From positions 24,050,208-24,114,207 of the forward strand of contig OY970832.1 of the NCBI GenBank assembly GCA_963853835.1: a stretch of 64,000 nucleotides of DNA. The letters run 5' to 3'. Position numbers and translations under genes: made by a program. Below, piece after piece: positions 11,708 through 24,456 of this stretch. Source of the stretch: Calendula officinalis. Lineage: Eukaryota; Streptophyta; Magnoliopsida; Asterales; Asteraceae. Within the stretch, counting starts at the first letter, position 1. Every line of letters starts with the position of its first letter. The notes under the pieces are model-generated. The model made no database searches. It saw only the letters and a program-made list of their open reading frames with translations, and was not told the origin of the DNA.

Positions 11708-14051
11708 AGGAGGTCAATTAGGGCAAGATGGAAGTTGACCTTGGGAAGGGAAAATGGGATGTGGGTCAAGGACGGGGGCGGTCGGGGAATCTTCACCAAC
11801 CGTGGACCGACAATGATAGCTCGGGTATGCTTTAATAAACTCAATACTTGTGCTTATGTAGAATTGTTAATTGAGAAGATGGCTTAGCTAAGATTTGTGA
11901 AATGTTGTGATAAACTGAACTGCTTACCTTCGGTGTGTATTGTCACTTGAATTAGAATAATTGATTGCTTATTGAATTGGGATACATCATATATGTCGGG
12001 AGTTTTGTAGATATAAGTGATGCATGTTTACATGTTCCTTTTATTGAAACTTGGACTAAGTTTAGTGTGCTATGATGTATGGATTGGTCTAGTTAGATCA
12101 AAGTTATGAATAAATGTTATAGAAGAATAAATCTTTTTGGTTTGTCGGGACACACATAGTGTCTCGGTGGTTAAAGTTGCTTGTTTTCATATTGTGCAAA
12201 TTGGTGACAAGTTGATTATAATTGTTTTGGTTGTTCCTTCACTTTAGGAGTAGCGAAGAGAATCGGTTGTATGTCGGTTTCGGTCACAACATATGTGACC
12301 ATGGATCAAATTGAGTGTAATAGTAATTATTGTAGACTTCTTGAATGTGGTGCTTGTATTTAAAATGGAAGGAATTGTATATGTGAATTGAATAGTCCAA
12401 GTAGGACTAGTGTTTGTTATGTGAAAAAGTGAAACTTTTATTGTGACATGCGGGGTCACATGTAGTGACTTGTATAGTTGAATCAGAAATGTTTGTGATA
12501 TGTGAACAAATTGATGTTTGCTTTTGTTATAGACAGTAATTGTGGCAGATAGTCAGTGATGAATATTGGAATGACCTGAAATGTTATGATGCAAACCTGA
12601 TTGGTTTTCTATATTGAATTTGGAGTCTAAAAAGTGGCTAATGAACTGTATGTGTAGACTATTTTGAGTTGACTTGTGATAGTAATAATTGAAGATAAAA
12701 GAGGTTGTAAGTGATTGCATTTATTATGAAATTATTTGAGAAAAGTGTTGAGATTGTGATTTATGCTTAAATCTATGTTTAGATTTAATGATTTTATTGA
12801 AATGATTTATGTTGATAAAATTGATCATAGTTTAAATTGGAAACTTTTAAAAACTACTCAAAGTGATGATGATGTTATATTGTTTGTAATAAAAGTTGTC
12901 AAATTGAGATTTTGAGCTTTTATGTCTTAAGAGATATGTTTCTAGATCAAATATCATGATAGAAATGATAGAAGTTGTTTATGCTTAATTGTGAATTGAA
13001 TTGACGAAAAGTATCATGTTATTTGGATGTTAATAAGTAAGGGTTAAAGACTAGTTGAATTGTGATTGATTGACTTGAAGTCTAAGTAAAAGTTGTCATG
13101 TAACTGGAAATGCTTATTAGTCATCACATGATTTTGACATGTTAATGAACTGTGAATCGTATGTTTGAAATCGTCATGATAAATTTCTAAATGTTGACCC
13201 GTTAAAGGTAATTAGTGTCAAGTCTTGATTGGATGCATTTTGTTGCTAGACCTTGATTATGATGATAATTGTTGTTAATTGTATAAGTTGATTTTGTTAA
13301 ATACTTTAACACGTTATGGAAGTAATAAAATAATTTTTGGATAATAAAACTTGTTTGATCTGTTAGGTCACATGTATGACTAATTGGGTATAAAAGATGT
13401 TGCTATTTGTATTGCCATGATTGTAATGAAATTGTGGGGTAGACTTGAATTGTGCAGACTCCGACTTGTTTTGTCAAAACGTGCAACTTGACTTTGTAAA
13501 GTTTGTCATCCTTGAAATATGGCTAATTATGCATAGAATAGTTTATGATTGTTAGAAGTATTGTTAACTAAGGACTTTGATAGTGTCGCGATGAATTGCT
13601 TGGTTTTGACCAGTTCGTGCCTAGTATGCAAAAATTGATGTGACTTTATGTTATGAAAGGGTAGTTTTGAGAATTAAATGATTAAGACCGGTAATTTTGA
13701 ATTGAAAAATCTTAAAATTGTGGGTCGTTTAACGAGTTAAATTGTGCAAAATTGTCAATTTTGATAGAATAAAGAAGAAAAACAAGTAGGTATTTGAGAC
13801 TTGAAATAATTGTGTGACCTCATGTATGGAAATTATGTTGTAACTTATGCTAGTTGATTAACTTTTATGACATAAGGAATGTTAACTTGTTATGAATGGT
13901 AAATGCTATATGGGTTGTATGACAAATTGGATGTGATGTTTTGATTCAGCATGTATGTATGAAATTGATTTGGAGTAGAGTTGTAGACTTATTGTGATTA
14001 ATACTTGCTATTTGGATATTGTTGTTGGATTCCGGGGATGGAATCCTCTTT

Positions 14052-14065
14052 AAGGAGGGTAGAGT
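14052..14065 (+). other. Polypurine tract before LTR copy 3
   Basis: AAGGAGGGTAGAGT immediately precedes TGTAACATCC of the last LTR, identical to the tract at 8714. Confidence 0.75.
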
Positions 14066-16738
14066 TGTAACATCCTAAAACTGGCCTAGTTGTTTTAGGT
14101 ATATTTTGATATTTGAAAATATCTATTTGACCATATGCGGAATAAATTGATTAAGTGTTAAATGAATTGTTTGACCTTTTGTCCTTTTGTGATATTTTAA
14201 TCAAGGGATTAAAATATCTGTTTTTAGAAATGTTTAAATGAAAATGTGATTTTTATATCTTTGGATTCTCCTTTTAATATCGTCTCCAGAAATGCTTTCG
14301 TTTTTTAAAATTGGAGCCCGTTTGGTATTTTAAATAAATTGACTACGAAAGAGACTTTTATATTGTATTTGTTTAAAAGTTGAAAAAGGTCAAGTGGGTC
14401 CCACCCCACCCCTTGACCGGCCTAATGAGTGGGAAAAGGCCCCATTGCCTTTCATTTTCTCCATCTCACTCTCTCTCTCTAGTTCGTCTCTCTCTTCTCT
14501 CTCTCTCTCTAAACCATCATCTTCCTCATGGTGTTCTTGAGCTTCCAAGAGAGATCTCAAGCTCGTTTCTTGGCCAATCTTTAATCCGAACACGTTTTTG
14601 GAAAGCTCTTGAGGTAAGCTTCAACCTATATGTGTTTATTTTCGATTCCATGATAGTTGATAAATTAGGGTTTATGTGTTCTTGAGATTTTGTTGGTGTT
14701 TATGGTGTTAAATGGTATGTTAAGTGTTTATACAAGGTTTGACATGTTTTGTTGTATGGGTACAAGTATTTTAGCATGAGGTACAACTATTTTAGCAAGA
14801 TGTACAAGTTAGAGTGTTTATGTTAAAGGTAGGTTATGTGGGTTTTGACAAACCTTGGATTTCTTGTGGTTTGAATGCTTGGAATTGTTCATTATGTTAA
14901 GGAAACATGTTTGGTAAGTTTTGTATGTTTAAAACCAAGTATTGGTGGATTTTGATAAGTAAACTAACTAGTGTTTGGCCAATTGGGTGAAAAGATGAAC
15001 TAGGAAATTTAGAAGTAAAATTCTTGGCTTTTTGGTTGTCATGAACTTGATGAATTGTTTAATTGATTATGGCTTGTTAGTTGCGATGGATGTGTGCTAA
15101 ATGATTGAGCTTGGGTGGTGTTTGGATGGTTATTGGGAGATTTCATGAACTAGTGAAATTGGTGGTTAATAATGATCTAGGATGGAGTTTTGATTTTGTT
15201 AAAATAACTGGTTAGTTATTAAATTGTTAAATGGTATGATTATAGCAATTGTAGTTGTGCTTGAAAGTGTTGAAGTTAAAAAAAATGTTGTTTTGACCCG
15301 TTTGGGCCGTTTAGTGGAAAAATGACTTAAAGTAACTTGGATTGTGAAAGTATAAGTATTTTGTTAGGTTTGTGTGATTAGAAATGTTGTAGGTAACATT
15401 TGGTGAATTGTAAGTTGATGATGTGATTACAATTGTAGGAGGTATTATTGTTTAATAACCCGGTTTGACCCGTTTGAATGTAAGACTTGCAAAAGGATTA
15501 TTTGACTTGTTGTGTAAGTATAGAAGGTCATGACATGTTCATATGATGGTTTAAGTGTTTGGCTATTTAGTTAGTGCAAGTGTTAGTGTTAAATGTATAT
15601 TTAACATTGTTTATAATTTGGTGGAATTATATACTACTTCGGTATTCCTTTGGTGTACAGGAATCGGGATCGTGACTCAGAAACATTAGACCTCTGAGTT
15701 CGACAAGTGGAAGGTTTCGGTGAGTGGATTTAACCTCCAACTTGTGTTTGGTTACAATTGGTTCGGTATATTGCATACTTGTGAAAATGCAGGAATTGTG
15801 CAGGTCTGGGGAAGATAGCGCCGCTATATATAGATAGCGACGCTATCTATGTAGTTACGGGACATTATTAAAAACAGAAAGTCGAAATCGCGAAGGTCCA
15901 GGAAATAGCGACGCGATTTTGTTGGAGATAGCGTCGCTATCCTCTAGATAGCGACGCGATTTCTGGGTTGGACAGTTTTGTCGTTTTGCTTATCTTGCTT
16001 GCTAGTTTAGCACCTATTTGCTAGAGTTGAGCCAAATAGGTTATGTGCACAAAGTGAAGAGACTTGGCTTGATTGCAAGCAACAACTCGGTGTGTTGGTT
16101 AGCCGAGGCTCGGTGTGTGTTAATCCGAGGTTTGAGAAGTCACTGCGCTGGGCATCGGGTGTCGACTAAAGGGTATCCGACCTTACCTGTATTTGTTGCA
16201 TGGTTAAGGGAGGTTGTGGCCCGGGTGTTGGGCACGAAACGCTATCGGTTACCGTGGTTTGGCCGACCATGGTTTAAGGCTCCGGCAGGACCCCGATCTT
16301 CTCGAACAAACAGTGTTGTCCCCAACCGGAGATGTTCTAGAACTTCCGTGTTTTAGTGGACGGTGATTCGTAGTTACGTGGCCTTTAGACCGTAGGGATG
16401 TCTATGCTAGCTTGTTGGGCTTTACAGAAATTGTAGATTATATTCATTCACTTAGCTTTGTGCTAATCCCTCCCTCGTTGAATCTTTTCAGGTGATCGGT
16501 GCTTTGGACGGGATGATTGACCAAGCTCAGTTGATATGTTTTAAAAAGGAGCCATGTCGTTTAAGTGACACCGTTTAAATAATTAATGTTTTGAAGCTTA
16601 TTTTGGAACATTTGGTTTGTAAACCTAAACCTAAACTTATTATTAACTTTATGCTTCCGCTAAACTAACCTAGAGGATAACCTAATCGACTTCGGGCATT
16701 TAAAAAAAAAAACGCTTCCTAAATTTTGCGGTGTTACA
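14066..16738 (+). repeat. LARD-like element, LTR copy 3 (complete, 2,673 bp)
   Basis: Complete right-hand LTR from TGTAACATCC to GGTGTTACA. The next five bases, TGATT (16739-16743), should be the target-site duplication; the left partner is outside the window. It has private changes such as 'gaaagtataag' near 15352, 'ttggaacat' near 16605 and 'atcgacttcg' near 16686. The pattern fits three LTRs drifting independently after the tandem formed. Confidence 0.92.
15812..15968. repeat. CpG-rich inverted-repeat cluster in LTR copy 3
   Basis: Third copy of the ATAGCGACGC(T/G)AT cluster, with the same spacing as at 5134. Confidence 0.8.
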
Positions 16739-16821
16739 TGATTTCTATAAATAAAAGTTAAAAAACATAAAATTTTAATGGCTATATTGAAATTCGTCCC
16801 CACATGAAAGCATAGTGTGTA

Positions 16822-17110
16822 AGTGTTACGAATTTGTAACCAAAGCTGTGACTTTGACCAGTGGTAAGAGCTTCACCTATGGAGCACTCCCACCCAGGTT
16901 CGAGCCTTGTCCAAAGCAGTTTTTTTAATTATTTATGATGGGTCGGTTTAAGTATACTTGGGAAACACCTTAGGTATAAAGTGTTACGAAGTTGTAACCA
17001 AAGCTATGACTTTGGCTAGTGGTAAGAGCTCCACCTATGGAGCACTCCGACCCGGGTTCGAGCCTCGTCAAAAGCAGTTTTTTAATTATTTTTCAGGCAA
17101 ATTGAAAATT
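16822..17110 (+). repeat. Tandem pair of tRNA-derived SINE-like units (period 158 bp)
   Basis: Two units start AGTGTTACGAA at 16822 and 16980. Each has a Pol III box-A-like word (GGCTAGTGGTAAGAG, about 17014) and a box-B-like word (GGGTTCGAGCC, about 17054), then a T-rich tail. The tRNA resemblance covers only the promoter half. The ends do not pair as an acceptor stem, so this is a SINE or tRNA-derived repeat and not a tRNA gene. The first unit is more decayed in box A (GACCAGTGG). Confidence 0.65.
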
Positions 17111-17395
17111 GCTAAATATGACAGGTTTAAATTCAGACCTTCCTTATTTAAAAATATCTAATTTGCATTATAAATTACTATAGATATAGATGTTTAGTAA
17201 AGTAGTTGGAAGGTGGAATATTATCCATAAAGTACAACTGAAATGAACCTATTTGCCAACATATCGATCAAGAGTTGTAGAATCCCAAACACATAATACA
17301 TAATAAAATAGTTACTATAAACATAAAACTTGTAAGCAGATCCACCCATCTGTCTTATATTATTATTACCATTGCCAGTGCCAATGAAGATGCAA

Positions 17396-19069
17396 TTATG
17401 GGACAGGGCACTCTTGAATGTTCCAAATCTCTTTTGCATATTGAGAGATTGTTCGGTCACTGCTAAATTTCCCACTTCCAGCTGTGCTTAAAATCGACAT
17501 TTTTGTCCATCTTTTCCTGTCCCTATAACCACCAATACCAAACAAATGGGACCCACAATATCAAAATACGAAAATGCTAAACAAATGTCATATAAAAACA
17601 ATAATGGAATTAAAAGATGTTAATTACTTGTATGCTTCATCAACTTTTGCTTGGGTGTCGATGTAAGTGGGGAAATCATGACCAACAAGAAAGTAGTCCC
17701 CACGCCCATACCCTGAGTCCCCTTCCAGAGAATCAAGAAGCGGTTCATAATCATAGCTTCCAAATGCTTTAGATCTAATAAATGCTTTTGCTTCTTCATA
17801 TCGAGGGTCTGGTTTAAACTGCACATTTTCAAAATATTAAATAATATTAAAATTAACGGTCGAGATTTTTTTTTAATTTTCTGAAAGAATTAAATTAGTG
17901 TTACCAGTCCATTCTCTCTGTCTTTCCTTAACTTTGGGACTTGATCTGCAGTTGCTCCAAACAAGAAGAAATTATCTTCACCAACTTCCTCCCTAATTTC
18001 AACATTAGCTCCATCTAATGTTCCTATGATTAAGCATCCGTTTAATGCAAATTTCATGTTACTTGTTCCACTTGCTTCCATGCCAGCTGTACTTATATGT
18101 TGTGACAGCTCACTTCCTGGTATAAGTACCTCAGCTACCGATACATTGTAATTAGGCACAAAAACCACCTGAAAAAGAATAATCATAAAATTAGTCCAAA
18201 TTAACATAAAGTTGGTGTCTAATGAAATAATTAGTAATTACCTTCAAGTATTCATTAACTTCAGGATCAGTGTTGACAACAGCACCAACATCATTAACAA
18301 GCTTTACTATTCTTTTTGCATTTGTGTATGTTGCAAATGCTTTCCCTCCAATCATTATGGTTCTTGGGGTTGTTGTTTTTCTCTCTTCAGGGCTCATTTC
18401 CTATTTAATACGCATCAAATCTTAATAACTTTATAGCTTAATTATGTTTTAATCCTCAATTTTTCATCAATTTGACAGTTTTACTCCCTTAACTTTGGCT
18501 AACTTGTTTATAGAAAACCATTTTAACCCTTACAATTTGTTTTTTTTTTTTTTTTTTGCAATATCTTGTTCCCTTCAATTTTATAAAAAAAGTTGGAACA
18601 ATAACAATGATAATGACCGGTTTGACTAGTAATAGGTCAACAATATTTTTTGGGTTAAACAGTAAGTCAACCGAAGTTTAGGATACAATTATTGCCAACA
18701 ACATTTGAGGGTTAAAACGCCAGATCGGTGAAAGTTTGAGGATTAAAACATAATTAACATAACTTTCAAATATTTTTAATACTGTTTGAGACTGTTTACA
18801 CAATCTTTTCATATGATTATTAATATATTACTAAAAGTTTGAGAAACTGACCTTGAGTTTCTTGTACCTATAAACAGCACCCAAAATGTTTAACAGCTGT
18901 CTTTTATATTCATGAATCCGTTTGACTTGAATATCAAAGAGACTATTCGGGTCAATACTTTCACCAGTTACCCGCAATACATATTCTGTTAATCTCTTTT
19001 TATTCGCCATTTTAGCTGATTCCCATTCCGCTTGAAGTTCTTGACTATCAGCAAACTTTTGGAGAAAAA

Positions 19070-19143
<74 letters not shown>

Positions 19144-21640
19144 CACAAAAAATTAATAAAATTAAATACCTGACGCAGACCCACGAGTAGGTCTAGGTTA
19201 GTGACCCATTTGTCTGTTTTTAACCATTTAGTTATGATTTCACTTAATTCAGGACTGCAAAACCTAAGCCACCTTCTAGGTGTTATACCATTTGTCTTGT
19301 TTTGGAACTTATTTGGCCATATCGAAACATAATCAGCAAATAATTCAGCTTTTAATATGTCACTGTGTAACTGTGCTACACCATTAACCTATAAAAAGAG
19401 ATACAACATATATAACAAATGTACTTTCCATTAAAAAAACATAAAAAGATTAAATAAAAAAATTATGTTTATCTTACTGTATGCCCAGAAACCACACACA
19501 AATTTGCCATGCGGACAACTGGTTTATTTGGGTTGTGATCCAAAATACGGATATCAGAAATCTTACTCTCAAGATCAGGACGTGTTGATTTTATCATTGC
19601 AATAAACTGCATATTATTAACTAATCACTAATCAAGTAACTTAATTATACATAAACAAAAAATAATAATAAAAAAACATACTCGTTTATCGATTTCTTCT
19701 ATGATTTCCATGTGGCGAGGAAGAAGCTTTGACATCACAACTTGTGACCATTTCTCTAATGCTTCGGGAAGGACAGTGTGATTTGTGTAAGCAATTGTCC
19801 TGGACCATGGTCAATGGTCAACTCTTGGTTATTCAGGACTAAAGAGTAATAATTTTTTTTAAAACTTTAGGATATGAAAATACAACATACTTTGAAGTAA
19901 CATTCCAAGCTTCATCCCAACCTAATCCTTCTTCATCCATTAATAATCTCATTAATTCTGGTATTGCAAGAGTAGGATGTGTATCATTTAGTTGTACTGC
20001 AACTTTGGTTGGAAATTCTGACCAATCACGAACAACTGTTTCGTCTTTTCTTTCCTTGAATCTGGAAATAATGTCCTGGAAATGATTTAAATATAAAGAT
20101 TAAAACTTTATAATTTTTAATATTTTTTTGGTATCTAATTCTTGATGAAAATATTAGGAAAGAACCTGTAGTGATGCACTGCATAGGAAAAACTGTTGTT
20201 TTAGTCGAAGAAGTTTTCCTTCTTCTGTAGCATCTCCAGGATAGAGAACAGCACAAATCTGCAGGTAATAATCTAATTAATGTGTGCTACAAAAATTTGA
20301 AAAAAAAAATGAAAACATCATTTTATTAGTTCCCATATTGTTGGAATTTTAAGGAACATCTAACCAACCTGTTGTGCTCTAGCATATAAGTCAGCAGCAG
20401 ACTGATACTGTCCATCATTAAACTGAAATAAATTAAAATCTTCAGCACTAGCTTTTGCCTCCCAAAGTCTAAGACTATTTGTATTTTTAGTTTTATATCC
20501 CGGAATTGGTACATCATATGCTAAGGCTTGTAAAACCTCTCCACCAACCCATTTTCGCCTGCAAAAAAAAAAAATTTATTTATATATTTTCAACCAAAAC
20601 TAACAATAAAAGTTTCTAAAAACTTAAAGTTGTGCTTACGATCCAGTTGGGAGGATTTCGACATGACCGAAGAATCTGACAGGGAATACCACATCATGTC
20701 TTACAACTTCCCAAGGACTAAATTTCTGAAATAAGATAAATAAAATTAGTAATAAATAATTATTAAATAAATATGAGTAAATAAAAGTATGATGTGGAAT
20801 TGGGACCTCGAGCCAATCTTCTGCCATTTCTTCTTGGCCTGCTTTAGAGATACTTTGCTTGAAGAGGCCGTATCTATACCTTAAGCCATATCCCCATGCT
20901 GGCAAATTTAATGTTGCCATGGAGTCCAAAAAGCAAGATGCAAGCCTACCTAAACCACCATTTCCAAGTGCCATATCTTTTTCCTACAATTTTTAAATAA
21001 TGAAAATCAACATTAATCAATTCAATAATAACAACTAGAGAAAATTCCACAATGGGTTGAGTCCATAAGTAAAGCTTTTGGTTACAAGGCTCTTATGTTA
21101 CATCATTATGATTTTAAGGGATTACCTGCTCAGTGATTTCTTCAAGTTCATGACCTAGTTTGTTCAAAGCACTTGAATATGCATCTTGAATACCAAGGTT
21201 ACCAATGGCATTAGTCAATGCTCGTCCTTGCAAAAACTCCATAGATAGATAGTATGTTTGCTTTGGGTCAACTTTATGATAATGCATATAGGTCTCATTC
21301 CATTGCTGCAGATTTTTTTTCCAATTTGAATCAGTATCAAGATAATTAGTTATTAGTAGAAGATGAACATTTGGCTTTCCTACTTTATGTACAAGCAATA
21401 TATCAAAGAAAAATGATGTAGTTTTACTTGAATCAAACGGTCACGAACACTTTCTGCTGCTGCAAAGTATGCTTGTTCAGGCTCAAATTTGATAGGTGAA
21501 AAATGTGGAGTGTAAAGAGCATGATATTTGATATTTGATGCAATATCAGTTGGATCTTGTGCTAGTGGGTGAGCAGCAACAGGAATCTTATCAGGGATCT
21601 TAGATTTGGTAGCACCGTTGGTTTTTGTGGTGGTTTCCAT
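17396..21640 (-). CDS. PHS2: Alpha-glucan phosphorylase, cytosolic (H/Pho2 type), 15 coding exons, 844 aa
   Basis: This glycosyltransferase-35 enzyme releases glucose-1-phosphate from alpha-1,4-glucans. The cytosolic plant form acts on soluble heteroglycans during night-time starch turnover. Exons on the minus strand: 21640-21428, 21305-21126, 20983-20807, 20725-20640, 20558-20369, 20258-20166, 20075-19891, 19799-19682, 19606-19478, 19388-19170, 19055-18852, 18400-18242, 18168-17905, 17818-17628, 17522-17396. All join in frame at GT/AG sites and total 845 codons with stop. The PLP lysine lies in GTSNMKFALNG at about residue 690. There is no N-terminal transit peptide and no long central insert, both of which mark plastid Pho1. 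The length agrees with Arabidopsis PHS2 (841 aa). No disruption is seen. Confidence 0.95.
19071..19143. repeat. (ATT)n microsatellite in a phosphorylase intron
   Basis: About 24 perfect TTA/ATT repeats lie in the intron between the exons ending at 19170 and starting at 19055 (minus-strand order). It is close upstream of a splice acceptor and probably length-polymorphic. Confidence 0.95.
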
Positions 21641-22300
21641 CTCTGGAATTCCAGCAGATGTTCTACTTTATACACTGCAAATGATAACAAATTAATACAA
21701 TTATGTCAATTTCTGGTCAATAAATGTTTTTATAGAAATTGGCTGCATATGTCATACAAGCTACTGACCTATTCCCTATTAAACAGAGATATAATAGAAT
21801 ATAACCAAAAATAGCTACATAGAAAGAGAAAGGCTGATGAATTGATCCAATATCATTGTGAGTTGCAAGTCATTCAGTCAAACATAACCATTGTTCAAAA
21901 ACATCCACACACAGGCCCCAATCACATTAAAATTGCCTGTTTGACTCATACTTAGCCTAAATTACTTTTCATTAAGTACCAAAACGATTAGTATATAATT
22001 ATTGTGGGCCAATAAAAATGATAAAATATGAATGCTAGCTACTTTTAGGGCACACAGGAAAGTTAATCGTAGAGATTTCCAGAACCGTAGGGAGAAACAT
22101 ATGACATGCAATCATTTCAAACGAGATCTTTGATCAATAATGTACAGATTTTCATCAACAGGCTAAACAAACCGAAACTCAAGCAAAATAAAACTGGAAA
22201 ACTGATTCAAGGATAGCGAATTACCAATTCAATCACAACATAACAAAAACAAACTAATATAATAATACATAACTCAAAATTAGAGTGACAATCACTTACA
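21641..22300 (-). other. 5'UTR of the phosphorylase gene, with a leader intron (22299-21675)
   Basis: On the minus strand a donor GTAAGT occurs at 22299-22294, and an acceptor TTTGCAG ends at 21675, 34 bp before the ATG. This predicts a 5'UTR intron of 625 bp, with the short second leader exon at 21674-21641. Nothing else coding is seen in the interval. The prediction rests on splice-site matches only. Confidence 0.55.
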
Positions 22301-22375
22301 TCGTAGAATCAAAGCAGAATTCTCTCAACGATTGCAATGTAGCTACAAAATTTGAGAGGTTTACTGACAAACGAG

Positions 22376-22384
22376 TCTATTAAT
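22376..22384 (-). promoter_or_regulatory. Possible TATA-like element of the phosphorylase gene
   Basis: TATTAATAG on the minus strand lies about 75 bp upstream of the predicted leader-exon donor. GA and GT microsatellites follow upstream (22470-22500). The match to a TATA box is weak. Confidence 0.3.
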
Positions 22385-22585
22385 AGCAAAAATCAAGCAG
22401 ATATTTTCATGGAAAGTTCCAAAAGCGATTTGAGAAGAGTACCAAATGGAATATGCGTAGTCTGGTAGTGTGTGTGTGAGAGAGAGAAGATAAGTAATGG
22501 AGGTCGATTGGGTGTTGTGTGAATGTGTGGTGCTCGAAACTTGAAAGTGAAGACGATGATATTTTGAGTGGTGGTGAGAAATTTA

Positions 22586-23203
22586 GACCTGTGCCAACGG
22601 GGCACGTCGGGGAGGACGTCGAGGGCCGTCGACCCACGACGGCGTTGGCACCTAGCCGTCGTGGGGGGCGTCGTGAGCCGGACGTCGAGGTGAGGACGGG
22701 GTGTTGATGGCGTCGGGAGCGTGTGTGGGGTCGGGGAGAGAGAGAGCCGAGAGAGAAGACGAGGGGGGTTGGGACTTGTACCATATGCATTATCACTTGT
22801 ACATTTAAATAAAAATCTTTTTTTTTTCTCTTTTTTTTTTAATTTATTTTTTTAATTTATATTTTTTATATATATTTGTTTTAATAATAAATATATATAA
22901 CTTTTTTTCAAAAATACTTTTTTTTTTGTTCTTTAAATTTTAATAAATGTAATATTTTTTTAATTTACTATTATTTTTATTTAATTTAAACAATGTATTT
23001 TTAAACTAATGTAATATATTTATTTTATAATTATTTTATTAATAAAAAATGATGATGTGGAAATGATGATGTGGAAAGGATGGGTTTAGTGATGGGTTAG
23101 TGATGGGTAGGGTTGGCACGACCGTGTCAGTAGCGTGTCAGTAAGGATGTGATGACGTGGCGCTAGTGATTGGTTTAGTGATGAGTAAGGGTTGGGAGAG
23201 GCC
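22586..23203. mobile_element. Harbinger-type non-autonomous element A (618 bp)
   Basis: TTA duplications at 22583-22585 and 23204-23206 flank imperfect inverted ends, GACCTGTGCCAAC and (reverse strand) GGCCTCTCCCAAC, matching at 10 of 13 bases. The interior goes from GC-rich (CGTCG repeats) through a very AT-rich middle to a GATGATGTGG-rich end. The same layout is seen in elements at 26037 and 48377. It has no transposase. It lies just upstream of the phosphorylase promoter, so it may now be part of its regulatory region. Confidence 0.6.
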
Positions 23204-23206
23204 TTA

Positions 23207-24456
23207 TGATATTTTAGGTGGCACGTGTGGAATGACACGTGGGAGTTCGTTGCAAGGAAAGTAAAAGCGCGCATAACAAGATTAAAGAGCATGGAGATCT
23301 GAGTCGCGTAAGTTTTTGGTGGATTTTCATTTTACACCCTTGAGGATTTTGAAAGTTAAATTATACTTTCTAAGCTTTTCACCATTACACTAACCTTCAT
23401 AGAGGTGTTCGACTTTTGCATTATGATAGTGCTAAATTATGCCCGTAGTCTTTCTCCTTATCTAATCATGACAAATAATAGCGTCTTTTAGTTAGGATAT
23501 GCGATATGTGGATACTTTGCTTTATTAACCTCATCTGGCTTTATACTGATAATTAATCTAGAGGTAATTATTCCTCACGACGTAAATATAAACGGGTTAG
23601 GATTAAATCTAAACAAGTTAGCATCGTAAATGGGCTTTCAAGCTCGACACCTTCAAACAAATAGGTTAGGTTGCATACCCCCGCCAACACGTTAATAATT
23701 TAAATTTTTTACATGTTTTATTGTAGTTTTTTTTTTTTTTTTTTTTTTTTTTTTGAAAAATCAATACAACCATATTATGGAGTATAAGTAGTTGTGTTTA
23801 TCTTTTAATATATCCGGGTTATGGTTAAGGTTTTCAACACATTTAATTAAATAAGTCGAGTTAGAATTAAAATATATGAACAGTCCATTATGTTAATCCG
23901 GACATGTCAACCCAAACACAACATGAATGTGATACCTAAAAATTATTATTGTCTAACTACTTGATTAAGTTAAGTTTGGTTTTTTTATACATCAACCTTA
24001 TAAAAACGCAATGCGTAATTGTACACGTATCTTAGTAAAAGCAACAATATTGTAATTTCGTGAACTTTGTCATAAAAGTATTCCTAAATTGCCTTCGAAA
24101 GAAGATCACACACGTGTAAAAGTCGACTACAAATATGCTATTGCCAAGTGTCCCGTACAATAAATTTTAGAAGGAAGATATGAGTATACATAATTACTCT
24201 AAAGATAATATTAGCTACATTTCATTGAGGAACGAGCTTGCTGAAGTTAAAGGTTAAATTCTCAATTTGAGAAAACATGAAGGGCGTTGGTGCAAATAAA
24301 GCTACCTATCACAAGCTAACCGTGAGTTGCGTTCACGGGAAGAACCGGCCAGGAGACACGGCTCACACGCCATGGCTCCAATTTCTCCATCACATGCTGC
24401 CTCCCAAACGTAGGTAGCCAAAGATTATATTCTTATAAAGTTATACGGTACAAAGT
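23207..24456. other. Intergenic, AT-rich, no gene seen
   Basis: No supported ORF on either strand. It holds a poly-T run at about 23731-23754 and otherwise unclassified AT-rich sequence. Confidence 0.6.

Larger units (their letters stand above)
11398..14065 (+). mobile_element. LARD-like element, internal region copy 2
   Basis: Near-identical to 6060-8727, with PBS at 11401-11412 and a purine tract at 14052-14065. It is non-coding apart from the small ORF at 11591. Visible differences from copy 1 include 'gttgttgtg' near 11574, 'aaaagatgtt' near 13394 and 'cttggttttg' near 13600. Confidence 0.88.

Noticed and set aside
16840..17070. Possible tRNA gene
   Set aside because: Box A and box B are present, but no acceptor stem or anticodon arm closes. 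A second copy 158 bp away has T-rich tails, so a SINE is the better reading.
22393..22796. ORFs on both strands around the phosphorylase promoter
   Set aside because: They lie in the Harbinger-type element and GA/GT-rich sequence and show no family features.
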